From: Pyropia yezoensis
Taxonomy: Eukaryota > Rhodophyta > Bangiophyceae > Bangiales > Bangiaceae
Reading direction: 5' to 3'
DNA length: 64,000 nucleotides
Assembly (NCBI GenBank): GCA_009829735.1
Contig: CM020618.1
Span: 33,084,894-33,148,893 of the forward strand
Under the pieces are notes generated by a model that saw nothing but the letters and a program-made list of their open reading frames with translations, did no database searches and was not told where the DNA came from. Made by a program: the position numbers and the translations under genes. Positions 31,456 through 43,129 of the stretch are shown here, piece by piece (positions within the stretch are counted from its first letter, which is position 1; each line of letters opens with the position of its first letter).

Positions 31456-32529
31456 ATGGCTAGCGTAACCCTGACTTCTATCAAGGTCCATGCACGGCAG
31501 CGCCGGCTTTTTATGGCTGCCATTGGCGACGGTGCACAGTATGAACTGATGCTGGAGTACAACGTCGAAGTGCACGACTGTGTGGAGAATGAGCTGATGC
31601 GGCCTTTTTATCCAAATGGCCTGGAGGCTGCAGCCGACCGTGCACGTGGTTGGCCCACTGTCGAGTACCCTTCTGAAGCTTGGAACGCCTGCAGCAGGTT
31701 CTTTCTTCGCCACCAGTCACTGTGGATTGTACCCGCCGACGCTGCATCGGTGGGCAGTGATAGCGGCGGCTTGCCCTTTGAGCCGCTCTTGACGCCGTAT
31801 CGGAGGCAGCTCAAGACGGAAGATGGAGTGGTACGCGTTTTTGTGCACCAGTTCAACGGCGTGTCGCCTTTTGCACCCCAGCCTGTGCGTCGTCCATTGT
31901 CGCAGCGCCTGGACATCCGTGTGTACCACCAGCAGACAGAAGTATATATTGTGGAAGACCTGCCGCAGTTTGCCAACCTGTTCAAGGTTTTCGTCAGGGA
32001 GGCGCCGCATGTGCACTACCTCCTCAAGCAGGTCTACCGTTGCACTGACCCCCCCTCCTCCTTCGAGCGGGAGGTCACTTTGCTTGCCGGTCTACCTCCA
32101 CATCCCAACATTGTCAGGTTGCATGGCCTGGTCGGCTCGCGTGCCCGCGGTCCGGATGCGGACGTCGTCCTAGACGGCATGCTTTTGACGCTTGTGGACG
32201 GGCGCAACCTTGGTACGTTTTCGGAGGCTACCGCAGTGCAGCAGGCGCGGTGGGTAAGTGACATACGGCGTGCGCTGGACTTCCTTCATGGCCTGAGCCC
32301 CCCTCGTGTGTGGGGAGACGGCAAGCCGTGGAATGTCGTCATCTCCTCTGACGATGATCGCGCCGTATTGGTTGACTTTGGCGGGGGCGCCACACCAGGC
32401 TGGGTGGACGCTGAGCTTGCCGACACTATAGCTGGGGATGAGCAGGCTTTCGGCAGGCTGGTTGATTTTATCCACTCCCTGAGTGTGGTGGACTCGGACG
32501 CTCCTTCTGTGGCGCCGTTGACTGGGTGA
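31456..32529 (+). CDS. Protein-kinase-like protein with altered catalytic loop
   Basis: 357 residues from ATG 31456. The C-terminal half resembles a kinase: a probable ATP-anchoring Lys (~191, LLKQVYRC), the C-helix region FEREVTLLAGLPPHPNIVRL (~203-222), a catalytic loop VWGDGKPWNVVIS (~285-297) and DFG (~307-309). Trp-Gly-Asp replaces His-Arg-Asp; the Asp and the Asn are kept. No glycine-rich loop or APE motif is evident and the domain ends early, so it may be a pseudokinase or a truncated copy. The N-terminal ~180 residues are not recognised. GC content is lower than in the neighbouring genes, which suggests a different origin or age. I am confident it is coding, less so of any activity. 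Confidence 0.7.
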   Translation: MASVTLTSIKVHARQRRLFMAAIGDGAQYELMLEYNVEVHDCVENELMRPFYPNGLEAAADRARGWPTVEYPSEAWNACSRFFLRHQSLWIVPADAASVGSDSGGLPFEPLLTPYRRQLKTEDGVVRVFVHQFNGVSPFAPQPVRRPLSQRLDIRVYHQQTEVYIVEDLPQFANLFKVFVREAPHVHYLLKQVYRCTDPPSSFEREVTLLAGLPPHPNIVRLHGLVGSRARGPDADVVLDGMLLTLVDGRNLGTFSEATAVQQARWVSDIRRALDFLHGLSPPRVWGDGKPWNVVISSDDDRAVLVDFGGGATPGWVDAELADTIAGDEQAFGRLVDFIHSLSVVDSDAPSVAPLTG

Positions 32530-34811
32530 TTTGCGTGGTTTTGATATACAACACCCGGCGACCGCCGAGGCGCGCACTGTCGCCCGTCGCGGGGGTGCGG
32601 CGGCTGTTGCTGCCTCCTGTTGCCGGGGTCCCGCGGTGCGCCTTTCGTTTTTGCGGGTGGGCAGCCCATGATGACGTGAGTGGCGCTACGCCGTCGCGGC
32701 AGTCCATGTCGGGGAGAGCTCCGCGGAGAAGCGGCGCGGGCGCGGGACGGCAGTCAAAGCGGGGGCGGTGGCTGCATCCGCTCGCCCACCCGCCCCCCGC
32801 GCCCACAATAGAGGGCCACAGGAGTACCCCAGGCAGCAACATCACCATCAGCACCGTCAGGAGCAGTGGGGACTGGCCGTCACGCGCTGGCCGGCGGGGC
32901 GGGTGCGAGGGAGTCCACACGGCGCCGCCGTAGGCGTCGTCGACGGCGCACCGACGGCGAGGGTCACGCCATCGGCCGACAGGCAGGTGGCCGCACAGAG
33001 GCACAAGGACGCGGCGGCGTGCGCCGCCCTGCGAGGGGCCCCGGGGGGGGGGGGCGCCCTCCCCAGGGGAAGCGGAAGGGTGGCCGAGCCCAGGGCGGTC
33101 GTAGCAGGCTGCACGCCGCGCCCTGTTCCATGCCCGTCCTCGTAGCGTCGCCACCCCGGCCGCTACCGCCGTCGCCGCCGCGCCCCCACCACCCACCATC
33201 GCCGGGAGGGAAGCAGCCCGGCCGGCGGCCGCTGCCGCGGCCTCGGTGGAAGCACAACGTCAACGGCAGGGGGTGTGCGGCCGTTCGTGCTGTCTGCGGC
33301 GGCAATGGCCACTGTCATCGTGGCGGCGATGGGGGGCAGCCCTTGCGGTGCCACAGGGGGCATGCCCATGAGAGGGACACCCGCCAGAGGCGGTGGCGGC
33401 AGCATCGGTACCGTCGTCGCCGTCGCTTCCGCTGTGCAGCACCCCCGCCACGGACGCAGGGAGGGTATGCAAGGTGGGCGCCGCCACACTAGCACTGCAG
33501 TGCCGGTGGACGATTGCCCTACCAGCTGCAGCTGCAGTGGTGCCGTGGTGCGCCACCACGGCCACCCCATGACAAGGAAAGCCAGCCCGCCGCCACACAG
33601 GTTCAGTTGCGGCGGGGTCTGGCCAGACGAGTAGGCAACCGCGCCCAGGGTGTACCTAAAGTTTAATACACGATGCAGCACGGGGGAGGAGGGGGAGATG
33701 GCGGTGGTGGCGGCGGCGGCCGCCGCCGCAAGGGCGGCCGCGGCAGCGCCAAAAGCGACACTGGGAGCACCAAGCACGGGGGCGGCGGGGGGGGGTTTGC
33801 CCGCGTTCTTGGGGCGTTTCGAAAGCGGCCCGCCCGCGAGTAGGGCGCGGCGCCCCTGCGCCGCGGGCGGCGCGGCGCGGGACGGGACGGGTGACGGAGC
33901 GAGGCGAGGCTGGGCTGGGCTGGATATGGACTGGACTGGGCTCGGCTCGGCTCGGCCGACGGCCGAGCTGCATCGTGTGCGTGTATGCACCCAAGCGCGG
34001 CTGCCTACTCGTCGTGTCGCCGGGGGGCTACTATTGGTCAAGGCAAGAGCACTCGACTGCCGGCCACGACTCGCAGCCAATTGGCTTGGCCAAGGGGTGG
34101 CAGCGGCACCACGGAAAATATTCCTACCGAACACTCTGCCCGTGGGGCCGCAGACCAGCACCGCCGCCACCTCCACAAGCAACACCACCACCACCGCCAC
34201 GACCACCGCCGCCGCCACCGCCACCGCCGGTCGCCGTCACGGCTACCGCGGCCCACCAGCCGCTCGCCCCCCCCCCCCCCCCCCCTGATAGCGGCATCCG
34301 CCCCCAGCTGACGGGCGCCGTGCCCCGTGGCCGTGCAGCAGCTCGCAGCCGGGCTGCCGCCCACATCGCCCCTTCGCCCCACCCCCCCTCCCCATCTGCA
34401 GAGGTGCCGGTGGCCCCCGCCCGGCCGTGCGGGTGCCCTCCTCCCCCCTCCCGCGCCCCACCCCCCCTACTGATCATCCCCCGCCGCCACCGACTGGCAG
34501 CCGCCGCCGACGACCGGGCGCGCGCGGCATGCGCCCGCCGCCGGCCGTGCCCGGCCCCCGTACCTGACGCGCCGCCCGCCGCCGCGGCCGCTGCCGCCAC
34601 TGCCGCCGCTGCCGCTGCTGCCGTTGCCGCTGGGCGAGCGGCCGCCACGGCGCGGCTGTCATCGAGCACCGTCATCCCCCGGTACCCCTCTCCCCACTCT
34701 TGCCACCCTCTTCCTCCCCCCCCGCCCCTTCCCCTTCGCCTCGTCCTTCCCTTCACCCGTCGCTTCGCCCCTCCACCCTTTTCCCCTGTCTTCCCCCCCC
34801 CCTCCCCCATC
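32530..34811. other. GC-rich intergenic region, no supported gene
   Basis: All six frames contain long stretches of Pro/Arg/Ala or Gly/Arg without conserved motifs. The last part (about 34680-34811) is pyrimidine-rich and probably the 5' leader of the glycosyltransferase ORF. Confidence 0.45.
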
Positions 34812-36524
34812 ATGCTCAAGCGCTCTGCGGGCGGCGGTGCGCCTGCTGCTCGCCGTGCCGCCGCGCGGCTAGCGCGGCAGCTGGCGGCGGCGGCGGCGGC
34901 GCCACCGGCGGCGGGGGCGGCGCCACCGCTGGGCGGCTGGGCGGCGGCGACGCCCCCACTGCCGGGCGGCTGGGGGGCGGCGGCTCCTCCACCGCTGGGC
35001 GGCTGGGCGGCGCCACCGCCGCCGGGGGGTGGGTGTGGTGGGGGTGGCGGGGGTGGGGGTGGGGGTGGCCTGGGTGCGGGGGGGTTCCCCCCCGCGGGCG
35101 GGCGCAAGCGCTCCCCCTTTTCGCGCCGCCGCCACGGCGGCGCCGCCGCCGCCGCGACGGCGGCGGTGGCGGCGGCGGTGGCGGCGACGGGCGGCTGGCT
35201 GGTCTGGCACGCCGCCGCGGCCACGGCGCGGGCGGCGTCTGGCGCGTGGCGCGGGGTGGGGTCGCCCGCTGCTGGCGGGGGGGGTGTTGGTGGCGGCGGC
35301 GGCGGCGGCGGTGGCGGCATTGGCGGCGTGGGGGGAGGCGGTGCCGCGGCTGGGCGGCGGGGCGCGTGGGCGGCCGCCGCCGCTGGCAGCACCGCCGGGG
35401 TGCTCGAGGTGGTGTCCACCCCGGGCGAGTCGACGACGTGCCGCATCCACGGGGTGTGCCACACGCTGGGGGGGGGCGTGACCGTGCCCGCCTGGCTCGC
35501 CGCCCACGCGGCGGTGGTGGAGGCGTGCGGGCTGCCCGCCATTGCGCCCGCTGGGGGGGGGGGCGCCGGCGACGCCGCCACCGCCGTTGCGGGCGCGCCG
35601 CCGGGAGCGGCGCCGCCGCTGGTCACCTTTGCGGACTTGCCCGCGGGGGCGGTGCCGCTGCCGCTTGACTGGGTGGGGGTGGGCGTGCCGCCGGCCGCGT
35701 TTGGCCGCTGGGCCGCCGCCGCCCGCTCCACGGGCGCCCTCTTTTCGTTTTACCTTGCCGCCTCGTTTGTCACGGGCACGGCCGGGGCGGGGGGGGAGGG
35801 AGACGACGGCGGCGGCGGCGGTGGCGACGGCGGCGACGGCGGTGGCGGTGGCGCGCTCTCCGCCACCGAGTATGCGTGCTTTGCGCCTGGCGGCGCGGTG
35901 TGTGGGGGCGGGGGGGTGGGCGGCGGTGGTGGCAGCAGCGGCGGCGGCGGCGGCGGCGGTGGCATTGCTGACCTGGCCGCCGCCGACCTCGCCGCCGCGC
36001 TGGTGGGGCGGGTGGTGTCGGGCGGTGGTGGTGGGGGTGGTGGCGGCGGCGGCGACGGCGGCGCTGGGCTCGGCGGCGGTGGCGGCGGCGGGGGCGTCGG
36101 GGACGCACCCGCGGGGACGACCCTGCAGCCGGCGGTGGTGTACGACGGCCCGCCTGGGGATGAGGCGGAGGACGTGTTTGCCGCGACTGCCCGGGTGGGC
36201 CTCGCTGGCCTGTCAGCGGTGGAGCCGGTGGTCGTTGCGGCGGAGGTTGCGCACGCGTTTGGGGGCAGCGTATGCTTCCGGTCGGCGCTGGTCACGGCGG
36301 GCGGCGGGGGGGGGCGCCCCCGCGCAAGGGGTGGGGGTGGGGGCACCCCGGCCGCCACGCCCGAGGGGGGGGGGGGGGGGGGGCAGCGCTCGTCCCTGGT
36401 GCCGACCGACGGGAGGGGGGGGGAGCGCGGGGTGGGTGTGGCGGTTGCTCGGGTGGCGGAGGGCGTCGCCCGCGGCTGCCCCTGCTGGTCCCGCGGAGGC
36501 GGTAGGCGATGGTGGCAACGGTAG
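34812..36524 (+). CDS. GT61-like glycosyltransferase, N-terminal part with membrane anchor
   Basis: 570 residues from ATG 34812 (MLKRSAGGG). A basic, Gly/Ala-rich N-terminus is followed by one hydrophobic segment (AATAAVAAAVAATGGWLVWH, near 35155-35215), as in a type II Golgi protein. It then has a conserved stretch with CRIHGVCHTLGGGVTVPAW, LDWVGVGVPPAAF and FGGSVCFRSALVTAG. Parts recur in the next ORF (CRLHRACV...GAVVLPAWAAAHAA; VAFRSVVTTSA). The frame ends at 36524 without the GT61 C-terminal region, soon after a G run at about 36364-36382. A single gene interrupted by a homopolymer indel, or a partial tandem copy, are both possible. Confidence 0.55.
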   Translation: MLKRSAGGGAPAARRAAARLARQLAAAAAAPPAAGAAPPLGGWAAATPPLPGGWGAAAPPPLGGWAAPPPPGGGCGGGGGGGGGGGLGAGGFPPAGGRKRSPFSRRRHGGAAAAATAAVAAAVAATGGWLVWHAAAATARAASGAWRGVGSPAAGGGGVGGGGGGGGGGIGGVGGGGAAAGRRGAWAAAAAGSTAGVLEVVSTPGESTTCRIHGVCHTLGGGVTVPAWLAAHAAVVEACGLPAIAPAGGGGAGDAATAVAGAPPGAAPPLVTFADLPAGAVPLPLDWVGVGVPPAAFGRWAAAARSTGALFSFYLAASFVTGTAGAGGEGDDGGGGGGDGGDGGGGGALSATEYACFAPGGAVCGGGGVGGGGGSSGGGGGGGGIADLAAADLAAALVGRVVSGGGGGGGGGGGDGGAGLGGGGGGGGVGDAPAGTTLQPAVVYDGPPGDEAEDVFAATARVGLAGLSAVEPVVVAAEVAHAFGGSVCFRSALVTAGGGGGRPRARGGGGGTPAATPEGGGGGGQRSSLVPTDGRGGERGVGVAVARVAEGVARGCPCWSRGGGRRWWQR

Positions 36525-36729
36525 CGACGGCGGTGCCGACAGCGGCGGTGGTGGCGGTGGCGGTGGCGGGGGGAGCGGCGACGACCCCCCTGTCGAGCCG
36601 CCCTCGCAGGGGACGCCCACCGCCGCGTCGCCACCCGCGGCGGCTCCTCGCAGCACGCCCCCGCCGACGGCCTCCCCCAAAGGCGGCGGCGACGCCCCCC
36701 CCTCCCCCTCTGATGGCGGCCGCGGGGGC

Positions 36730-38637
36730 ATGGCCACCGTTGCGATGCTCGGCGCCCCCCCCGACGTTGCGGCCACCGCGCGGTCACGGTGGGCCGACTG
36801 GGCGCGACGGGCCCCCCCCCCGCTGGTGGCGCCCCCCCCCGAAGATGCCACCGCGTGGCCGCCCGCGTCGGGCGCCATTGAGGTGCACATTCACACGCCC
36901 GCCGGCGGCGGGCCCGCCGACGCGGTGCACGTGTGCCGCCTCCACCGCGCGTGCGTGCGGCGGGTGGACGGGGCGGTGGTGCTGCCGGCGTGGGCGGCCG
37001 CGCACGCGGCCGCGCTCGCTGCTGCGTGTGGTCTACGGGCGGTCGACGCGGCGGCGGCGGTGGGCGGAGGCGGCGCCGCGGCGGCCGCGCAGGGCGGGGG
37101 CGGGGGGGCGGTCCTGTTCTCTGACGACGCCCACCGGCAGTGTGCGGTGGTGCCCGCGTGGGGTGACGGCCGCGGCGACGGCGGGGGGATGGACCTGTTT
37201 GGGCCCCCCGGCGGGCTCCCCACCGCCGCGTCGGCGCTGCTGCCGGCGCTGCTGCCCCTGGCGGTGGGCCTCGACGCGGTGCTCGGGCCGCCGGGGGCAC
37301 GAGGGAATGGCACCCGCTCCCGCCGGTGCCTCTTTCCATCGTCGCCCGCCGTGGCAGCGGCGGCGGGGCCGGCGGGGGCACCCCCCACCGGCGCGGACGG
37401 TGGTGGCGCCGCGCCCGTAACGGGCCGCTGGCTGGCGTCGGTCCTCTCCCGACAGGCGGCGGCGGCGGCGGCGCCGGCCGCCGTGGCCGCGGCGGCGGAC
37501 CCCGTCGGGCCGGGCTCCCCCTGCCCCGACCGCACCCACCCCAGCCGCGTCAACGTGGCGGTGGTGCTGCCGCCCCGCCTCCGCGGGGTGCACGCGCACC
37601 ACTGGGCGCGCGCGACGGTGCGGCTGCTGCCGCGGCGGCCCGCCGGCCCGCACACCCTCTTTTGGGCCGACGCCGTCGCCGCGGGCGGCGGCGCTGCCGC
37701 CATTGCCCCCGACGCGGCCGTTGCGTTTCGGTCGGTGGTGACCACGTCGGCGGCGGCGGCGGTGCCGCCGCCCGCCCTCTTGTACGCGCCCAACGTGGTG
37801 TGGGCGGGCGTTGGCCTGGACCGGCGGCCGCGGGACACCGCGGCGCGGAGCCGGCGGGGCCAGCCGTGCCACCTGACCATCCTCCTCCTCGATCGGCGGG
37901 CGTCGGCGGGGGGCACCGCCCCCCCTGCTGGGGGCGCCGCCGCCGCCGCCGTCGACGTGTCGTCGGTGGTCAACCTGGGCGCCCTCCGCCGGGCGCTCGA
38001 CGAGGCGGTGCCGGCGCCCCTCTTTGCCCCCTACCGCCTGGCGCGCGTCACCCTCCGCACCGCCCACCCCGAGGCGACGGCGTTTGAGGAGCTCGTCGAC
38101 GGCGTGCAGGTGGCCGACGCGCTGCTGCTGGCCGACGGGGCGGGGGCGGCGGCGCTGAGCTGGGCCCGCCCGGGCACGCCCGTCGTGTCCCTCGCCCCGT
38201 TTGGCCACTACGCGGGCACCTGGTTTGCCGCCGCCCGCTCCCTCGGCCTCCGCCCCCGCCGGGTGGTGTGCGCGCCCGACCCGCCCGCCGTCGCCGCCTG
38301 CTTTGCCGCCGACCGGTCCATGGACGCCGCCGCCGCGGCGGTCGCCGCTGCCGACTGGCGCGCCGCCGCCGCCGCCGCCGCCTCTGCGGCGGCGGCCGGC
38401 GGCACCCCCCAGTGGGGGGGCGGCGGCGTCGGCGCGGGCGCCGGCGGCGGGCCCCCCGTGCGGGTGGAGGGGGACGTGGCCAACGCGGTGACGCGGCGGC
38501 GGACGCTCCCCGCCGAGCGGGCGTGCGTGCGGTCGCAGCGGCTGCTCGTCGACGCGGCGGCGCTGGCGCGGGCGCTCCTTGCCGACGCGGTGGGCTCGTG
38601 CTATGACCCCCGCAGGTGGGACACGCCCGTCGGGTGA
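36730..38637 (+). CDS. GT61-like glycosyltransferase, catalytic part
   Basis: The open frame extends back to 35542; ATG 36730 (MATVAMLGAPP) is the first good internal start, giving 635 residues. The order of motifs fits GT61 (the EOGT / plant xylan arabinosyl-xylosyltransferase superfamily): a C-x-H-x-x-C region (CRLHRACV), VAFRSVVTT, an RNA-binding-like PCHLTILLLDRRA strand, VVNLGALRRALDEAV, FEELVDGVQVADALLLADGAGAAALSWARPGTPVVSL and a final HYAGTWFAAARSLGL. No membrane anchor is present if it starts here, which favours joining it to the preceding ORF through a frame correction between about 36360 and 36560. Donor and acceptor sugars cannot be predicted. Composition is over 75% GC. Confidence 0.6.
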   Translation: MATVAMLGAPPDVAATARSRWADWARRAPPPLVAPPPEDATAWPPASGAIEVHIHTPAGGGPADAVHVCRLHRACVRRVDGAVVLPAWAAAHAAALAAACGLRAVDAAAAVGGGGAAAAAQGGGGGAVLFSDDAHRQCAVVPAWGDGRGDGGGMDLFGPPGGLPTAASALLPALLPLAVGLDAVLGPPGARGNGTRSRRCLFPSSPAVAAAAGPAGAPPTGADGGGAAPVTGRWLASVLSRQAAAAAAPAAVAAAADPVGPGSPCPDRTHPSRVNVAVVLPPRLRGVHAHHWARATVRLLPRRPAGPHTLFWADAVAAGGGAAAIAPDAAVAFRSVVTTSAAAAVPPPALLYAPNVVWAGVGLDRRPRDTAARSRRGQPCHLTILLLDRRASAGGTAPPAGGAAAAAVDVSSVVNLGALRRALDEAVPAPLFAPYRLARVTLRTAHPEATAFEELVDGVQVADALLLADGAGAAALSWARPGTPVVSLAPFGHYAGTWFAAARSLGLRPRRVVCAPDPPAVAACFAADRSMDAAAAAVAAADWRAAAAAAASAAAAGGTPQWGGGGVGAGAGGGPPVRVEGDVANAVTRRRTLPAERACVRSQRLLVDAAALARALLADAVGSCYDPRRWDTPVG

Positions 38638-40183
38638 GGGCGACCGCGGCGGCGGCGGCGGCGGCGGCGGCGACGGCGGCGGCACAAGGTAGGACGCTAC
38701 GGGTGGGGGGTGTGGTGCGGGGGAGGGTAAGGGGGAGGCAAGCCGCAATGGTGCACGCGTGGGGACGCTCGTGCGCGTGGCGGGCACGAGCGTCCAGCAC
38801 GCCGCCCACGGCGGCGGTCGTCACGGCCGGGCCGTCGACGCACGGCCGAGCCGCTGCTGCGACATGGGAGTGGCGGCGGCGACGACGCCTTGCGGTCCCG
38901 TTCGTGTCCCCTTCCCCCAGCGCTTCCCCCACCGCCGCGTCCTCCGCGCCCCTTCTCCCGCGCAACCCTTTTTATCCATTGACTTTGTTCTTTGCCGCGG
39001 GTGCTCTCGGTCCTTGTTTGTCCCGTTGGTCTTTTATTGTTGGCCGGCGGCGGCGTCGCCAGCCGGCGAGGCTAGCCGGAAGGGGGGGGTGTGCGGACAA
39101 GAGCCGCCACGGGGGAGGGGGTGGGGAGGGGGTGGGGGGGGGGGGGGTGAATACGGCGAGGCACTGCCTGCACGACGATGGGGTGAGGTGGGGGGCGCGC
39201 CGTGCGCCGTGCGCCGGCCGCCGCCGCGGCCACTGGCACGCCCCCGCCCGCGGCCCCGGCCGGCCGGCTGCGGGGGTAGGCGCCCGCTCGGCTGGGCGGC
39301 GCACGCGCCGCCGCGGCGCCACCCCGCACCCGACCCGACGGCAGCGGCGCGGCGTGGCGCGACGGCAGTCGCCGCTGGGCGTTGCGCCCCCCCCCCCCCC
39401 CCCCCGACCCCCCCCCCCACCCAATGGCACGAACAGACGGTGGCCGCTGCGAGCGGGCCGCCCCCCCCCACTCACCACCGCCCCGCCCGGCCGCCTTGCA
39501 CGCCCGCCGCGCCCACCGCCCCGCCCCCCCTCTCCACTGCCCGCCGCCTGCACGGCGCCTCCCTCCAACCCCCCCGCCCGCTCCGCGTCTTGGCCCCACC
39601 GCCGCTGCCGCCTCGTTTGGCCGCCGCACCAGACGCCCCGGCGGGGCGCGTGCCGCGGGGTAGGGGGGCAGGCGGCCGCCGTCCCCCCCCACTCCTCTGG
39701 GCGTGAGCCCACCCAGGCCGCCCGCTCCGGGCTGCCGCCAGCGGGGGGGGGGGGGGCAGCCGCGCACCCCCGCGGGGGGGTAGGCACGCCGGTCCGCCGG
39801 GGAGGGGGGGGTGCGCTGGCCCACAATCCCAAGGCGAGCCAGTCGGCGGGCGGACCCCCCACCCCGGGGCTGCCGGGCGGCCAGGCGGCCAGGCGCCCTT
39901 GCGCTGCGCCGGCCGCGCCGTTGGGGGTTTGTCCACGGGAGGCAGCGGGAAAGCCATGGTACCCCGCCCATCCCGTCGCGCCCCGTCCCCATCTTGGCCC
40001 CGCTCGCCCCCCCCCCCCCCCGAGGGGCGCCCACGCAGGAAAAAAAGAAAAGAACGGTCTCTACCCCAAAAAAAGGCGGGGCGCCAGACACCGCCCGGCG
40101 CTGGGCGCCCGGCGCCGCGGCAAAGCTGGGCGCCCAGCCCCCCCCCCCACCGCCTTGGACCGCAGGCAGCCCCGCCGGGGTGC
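38638..40183. other. GC-rich intergenic region
   Basis: Lies between two genes that converge here. It contains C or G runs (about 39388-39404, 39750-39760, 40012-40021) that open frames on both strands. No conserved domain seen. Confidence 0.45.
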
Positions 40184-40479
40184 TCACCCGCCGGCCCCGA
40201 CGCGCAGGTCTCGGCGGCGCTCCAGGTCGGCGACCAGCTGCTCCAGCTGCGTCCGCGTCGCCGCCACCCCCCGGACGGCGGCGGCGAGCTTGGCCACCCG
40301 CGGCACCAGCCGCCGCTGCGCAGCGGCAATGGCCGCCACCTCTGCCGCCACCCGCCCGGCGTTCCCCGCCGCCCAGTCGGCATCCGATACAGCCGCCGGG
40401 GGGGGGGCGGGCGCCGCCGTGGACAGCATCGCAATGAGGCTCGGCGGGAGCTCCCCAGACGGTGCGGCTGCCAGGCCCC

Positions 40480-40528
<49 letters not shown>

Positions 40529-40955
40529 ACCGCCGCCCAGCGCGGGGTGGCCGACAAAGCCGACCGGCCGACGGTCGGCGAGGAGGTAGGCGCGGCCGGC
40601 GGTGCCCGCCGTGCGCACCGCCCCGCCGCGGCGGACGAGCATCGGCGGCCGGCCGCCGCCGCCCCCACCCGCTCCACCCCCACCCCCACCCCCACCCCCA
40701 CCCCCACCCCCACCCCCACCGCCGCCGCCGCCGCCGCCGCCACCACCATACGGCCCGCCGCCGCCCGGCCGCGCCGCCCGCCCAGGGCAGTGGGAGAGGC
40801 TGTTGAGGCGGGCAAGGTCCGCAACGGGCGCCATGGGCGTTGCGTCTGCGGCGGCCGCGGCGGCGGCACCCCCCCAGGGGGTGCGGCCGCTCAGGCGGCT
40901 CGCCGCCGCACGCGCGCCGCCCGCCCAGGGGCGCCCACCCGCACCTCCACCACCG

Positions 40956-41001
<46 letters not shown>

Positions 41002-42653
41002 GTGCGGGTGGGCGGGTGCCCCCGCCCGCTGCCGCCGCACCGGCGTGGCGGCTGGCGGGGGTGGGCGCCGCGACGAGCGCCGCCTGGCGCACCAGCGCGG
41101 CGAGCGCGCCGGCAGGGGAGCCGTCCCCGCCGCCCCCGCCGCCGCCGCCCCCGCCACCCACATACGGCGACGGCGCGTGCAGCACCGCCGAGTCGAGGGT
41201 GCACAGGAGCGTCGCGACGGGCGGCGGCCGGCACAGGCCCGGCGGGCCGCCGGCCGGCGCCCGGTCATTGGCGCGCGCCGCTGCGTGCGGCGCACCACCA
41301 CCCGTGGTTGGCGCGCCGCGTGGCGGGGTGGCCGCGCCGCCGCCGTCGGCCGCGCCGCGGTCGCCGCCGCCTTCCCCGCCGGCGGCACCGCTGCTGTTGA
41401 CGGCCGAAGCGCGGGAGCGCGCGCCCGTCGCCGACCCGGTGGCCGACGGCGGGACGGCTGCCTGCACCGAGCCAGACGCGCGCGGGCCCTTGCTGTGGCC
41501 GCCCGGCGGGGCGCCCGACCGCCTGCCGCTGCCGCCCGTCGTGGCGTCTCGGTTCTCCTTGTCCCGCCCCCCCCCCCCGCCGCCGTCCGCATCGTCGTCG
41601 GTCGCGGGGAGTCCCGCCGCCGCCGCCGCCGCCGCCTCCCCCTCGCCTTCATTGTCCGAGTCGCCACCGGCGGCGGCCGCTGCTGCCGCTGCCGCCGCCT
41701 GCCGCGCCGCGGCGGCCGCCCCAAACGACGACTTGCCCCGCGGCACCCCCGGCAGCGCCACCCGCGGCGGTGCCGGCAGGGACACCCGGATGGCCCGGCG
41801 CTTGGGCGCCGCCCACGGCGCGCCGGCGGGTGCCGCACCACAGCCACTACCGCCGCCGTCGCCCCCACCGCCCCCACCGCTCCCGCCCGCCGAATTCCCC
41901 GACAGGTGGCCCTGTGCCGACCTGCCGCCGCCGCCGCCGCCGCCGCCACCACCTCCCACGCTCCCCCCCGCACCACTACCGCCCACCCCACCGCCCACGC
42001 TGCCCCCCCCCCCCCCCCCGCCACCGGCGATGCCCCCAGCGGCCAACCCCCCCCCCCCCCGCCGGCGCTGCCGTCGCGGCCACCCCGCCCTCCCCCCCCC
42101 CCGACGGCCCGTCGGCACCGCCGCCCGCCCGCTGGCGGGCGCGGTCCCCAAACGTGCCGCCGCCGCCACCGCCCTTGGCCGCCGCCGCCCGTGGGGACGC
42201 CTCGGCGGCGACCGCCGCCGCTGCCGCCTCTGCCGGGGGCGCCCCCCCGCCGCCGCCGCCGGCCGCCCCCGCCCGCTGGCGGGCGCGGTCCCCAAAGGTG
42301 CCACCCGTGGGGGCGGCGGGGGAGGCGAGGCCCCCCACCAGCCGCGACGCGAGCGACGGCGCAGAGGGGGGGGGCGGGGGGGGGGGGGGCGCGGCGGCCG
42401 CCCCCGCCGCGCGCTGGCGGGCGCGGGCGCCAAACGTGCCGCCGCCCCCCTTTTTCGTCAGCCGCCCCGTCGGCGACGCGCCCCCCGCCGCGCCCCCCGC
42501 CGCGGCCGCCGCCGCGCTGCCGCCATCGCCGCCGGCACGCAGGCGGGCGCGGTCGCCAAAGGTTCCGCCGCCGCTGCCCCTGGCGTCGGCCCCCGCCGCC
42601 CCCGAGGCGCCCCCCCCCGACCCCGACGCAGATGCGGCGGCCAGCGGTGGCGG

Positions 42654-42692
<39 letters not shown>

Positions 42693-43084
42693 ACCTCCCC
42701 CCCCCGCCGCCGCGCGCTGGCGGGCGCGGTCCCCAAAGGAGGTACCCCCCCCCCCCGCGCCGCCCCCGTCCGCAGCGGCACCCGCCGCCGACGGCGGCTT
42801 GCGTCCCCGCCCCACCTGCAGCCGCCCCAGCGGGGAGGTGGACGATGGTGGCCCCGACGCCGACGCCGACGCGCCCGACCCGCCGCCGCCACCACCACCC
42901 CCACCCCCACCACCGCCGCCGCCGCCACTCGCCAGACCCCCCACCGACGGAGACCACGACGGCAGCCGCCCCGAGCTGTCGGCCGCCGACACGCCGCTGC
43001 CGCCCGCGTCAGAGGCGGCGACGGAGGAGGAGCCCCAGCGGTGGTGCGGCGCCGCGCTCCGTGGGGAAGCGGCGGCGCCGTCGA

Positions 43085-43129
<45 letters not shown>

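Noticed and set aside
40676..40721. Array of CCCCCA units resembling a telomeric repeat
   Set aside because: It lies within the Gly-rich coding frame of the repeat-protein gene and is only about eight units long; poly-Gly coding explains it.
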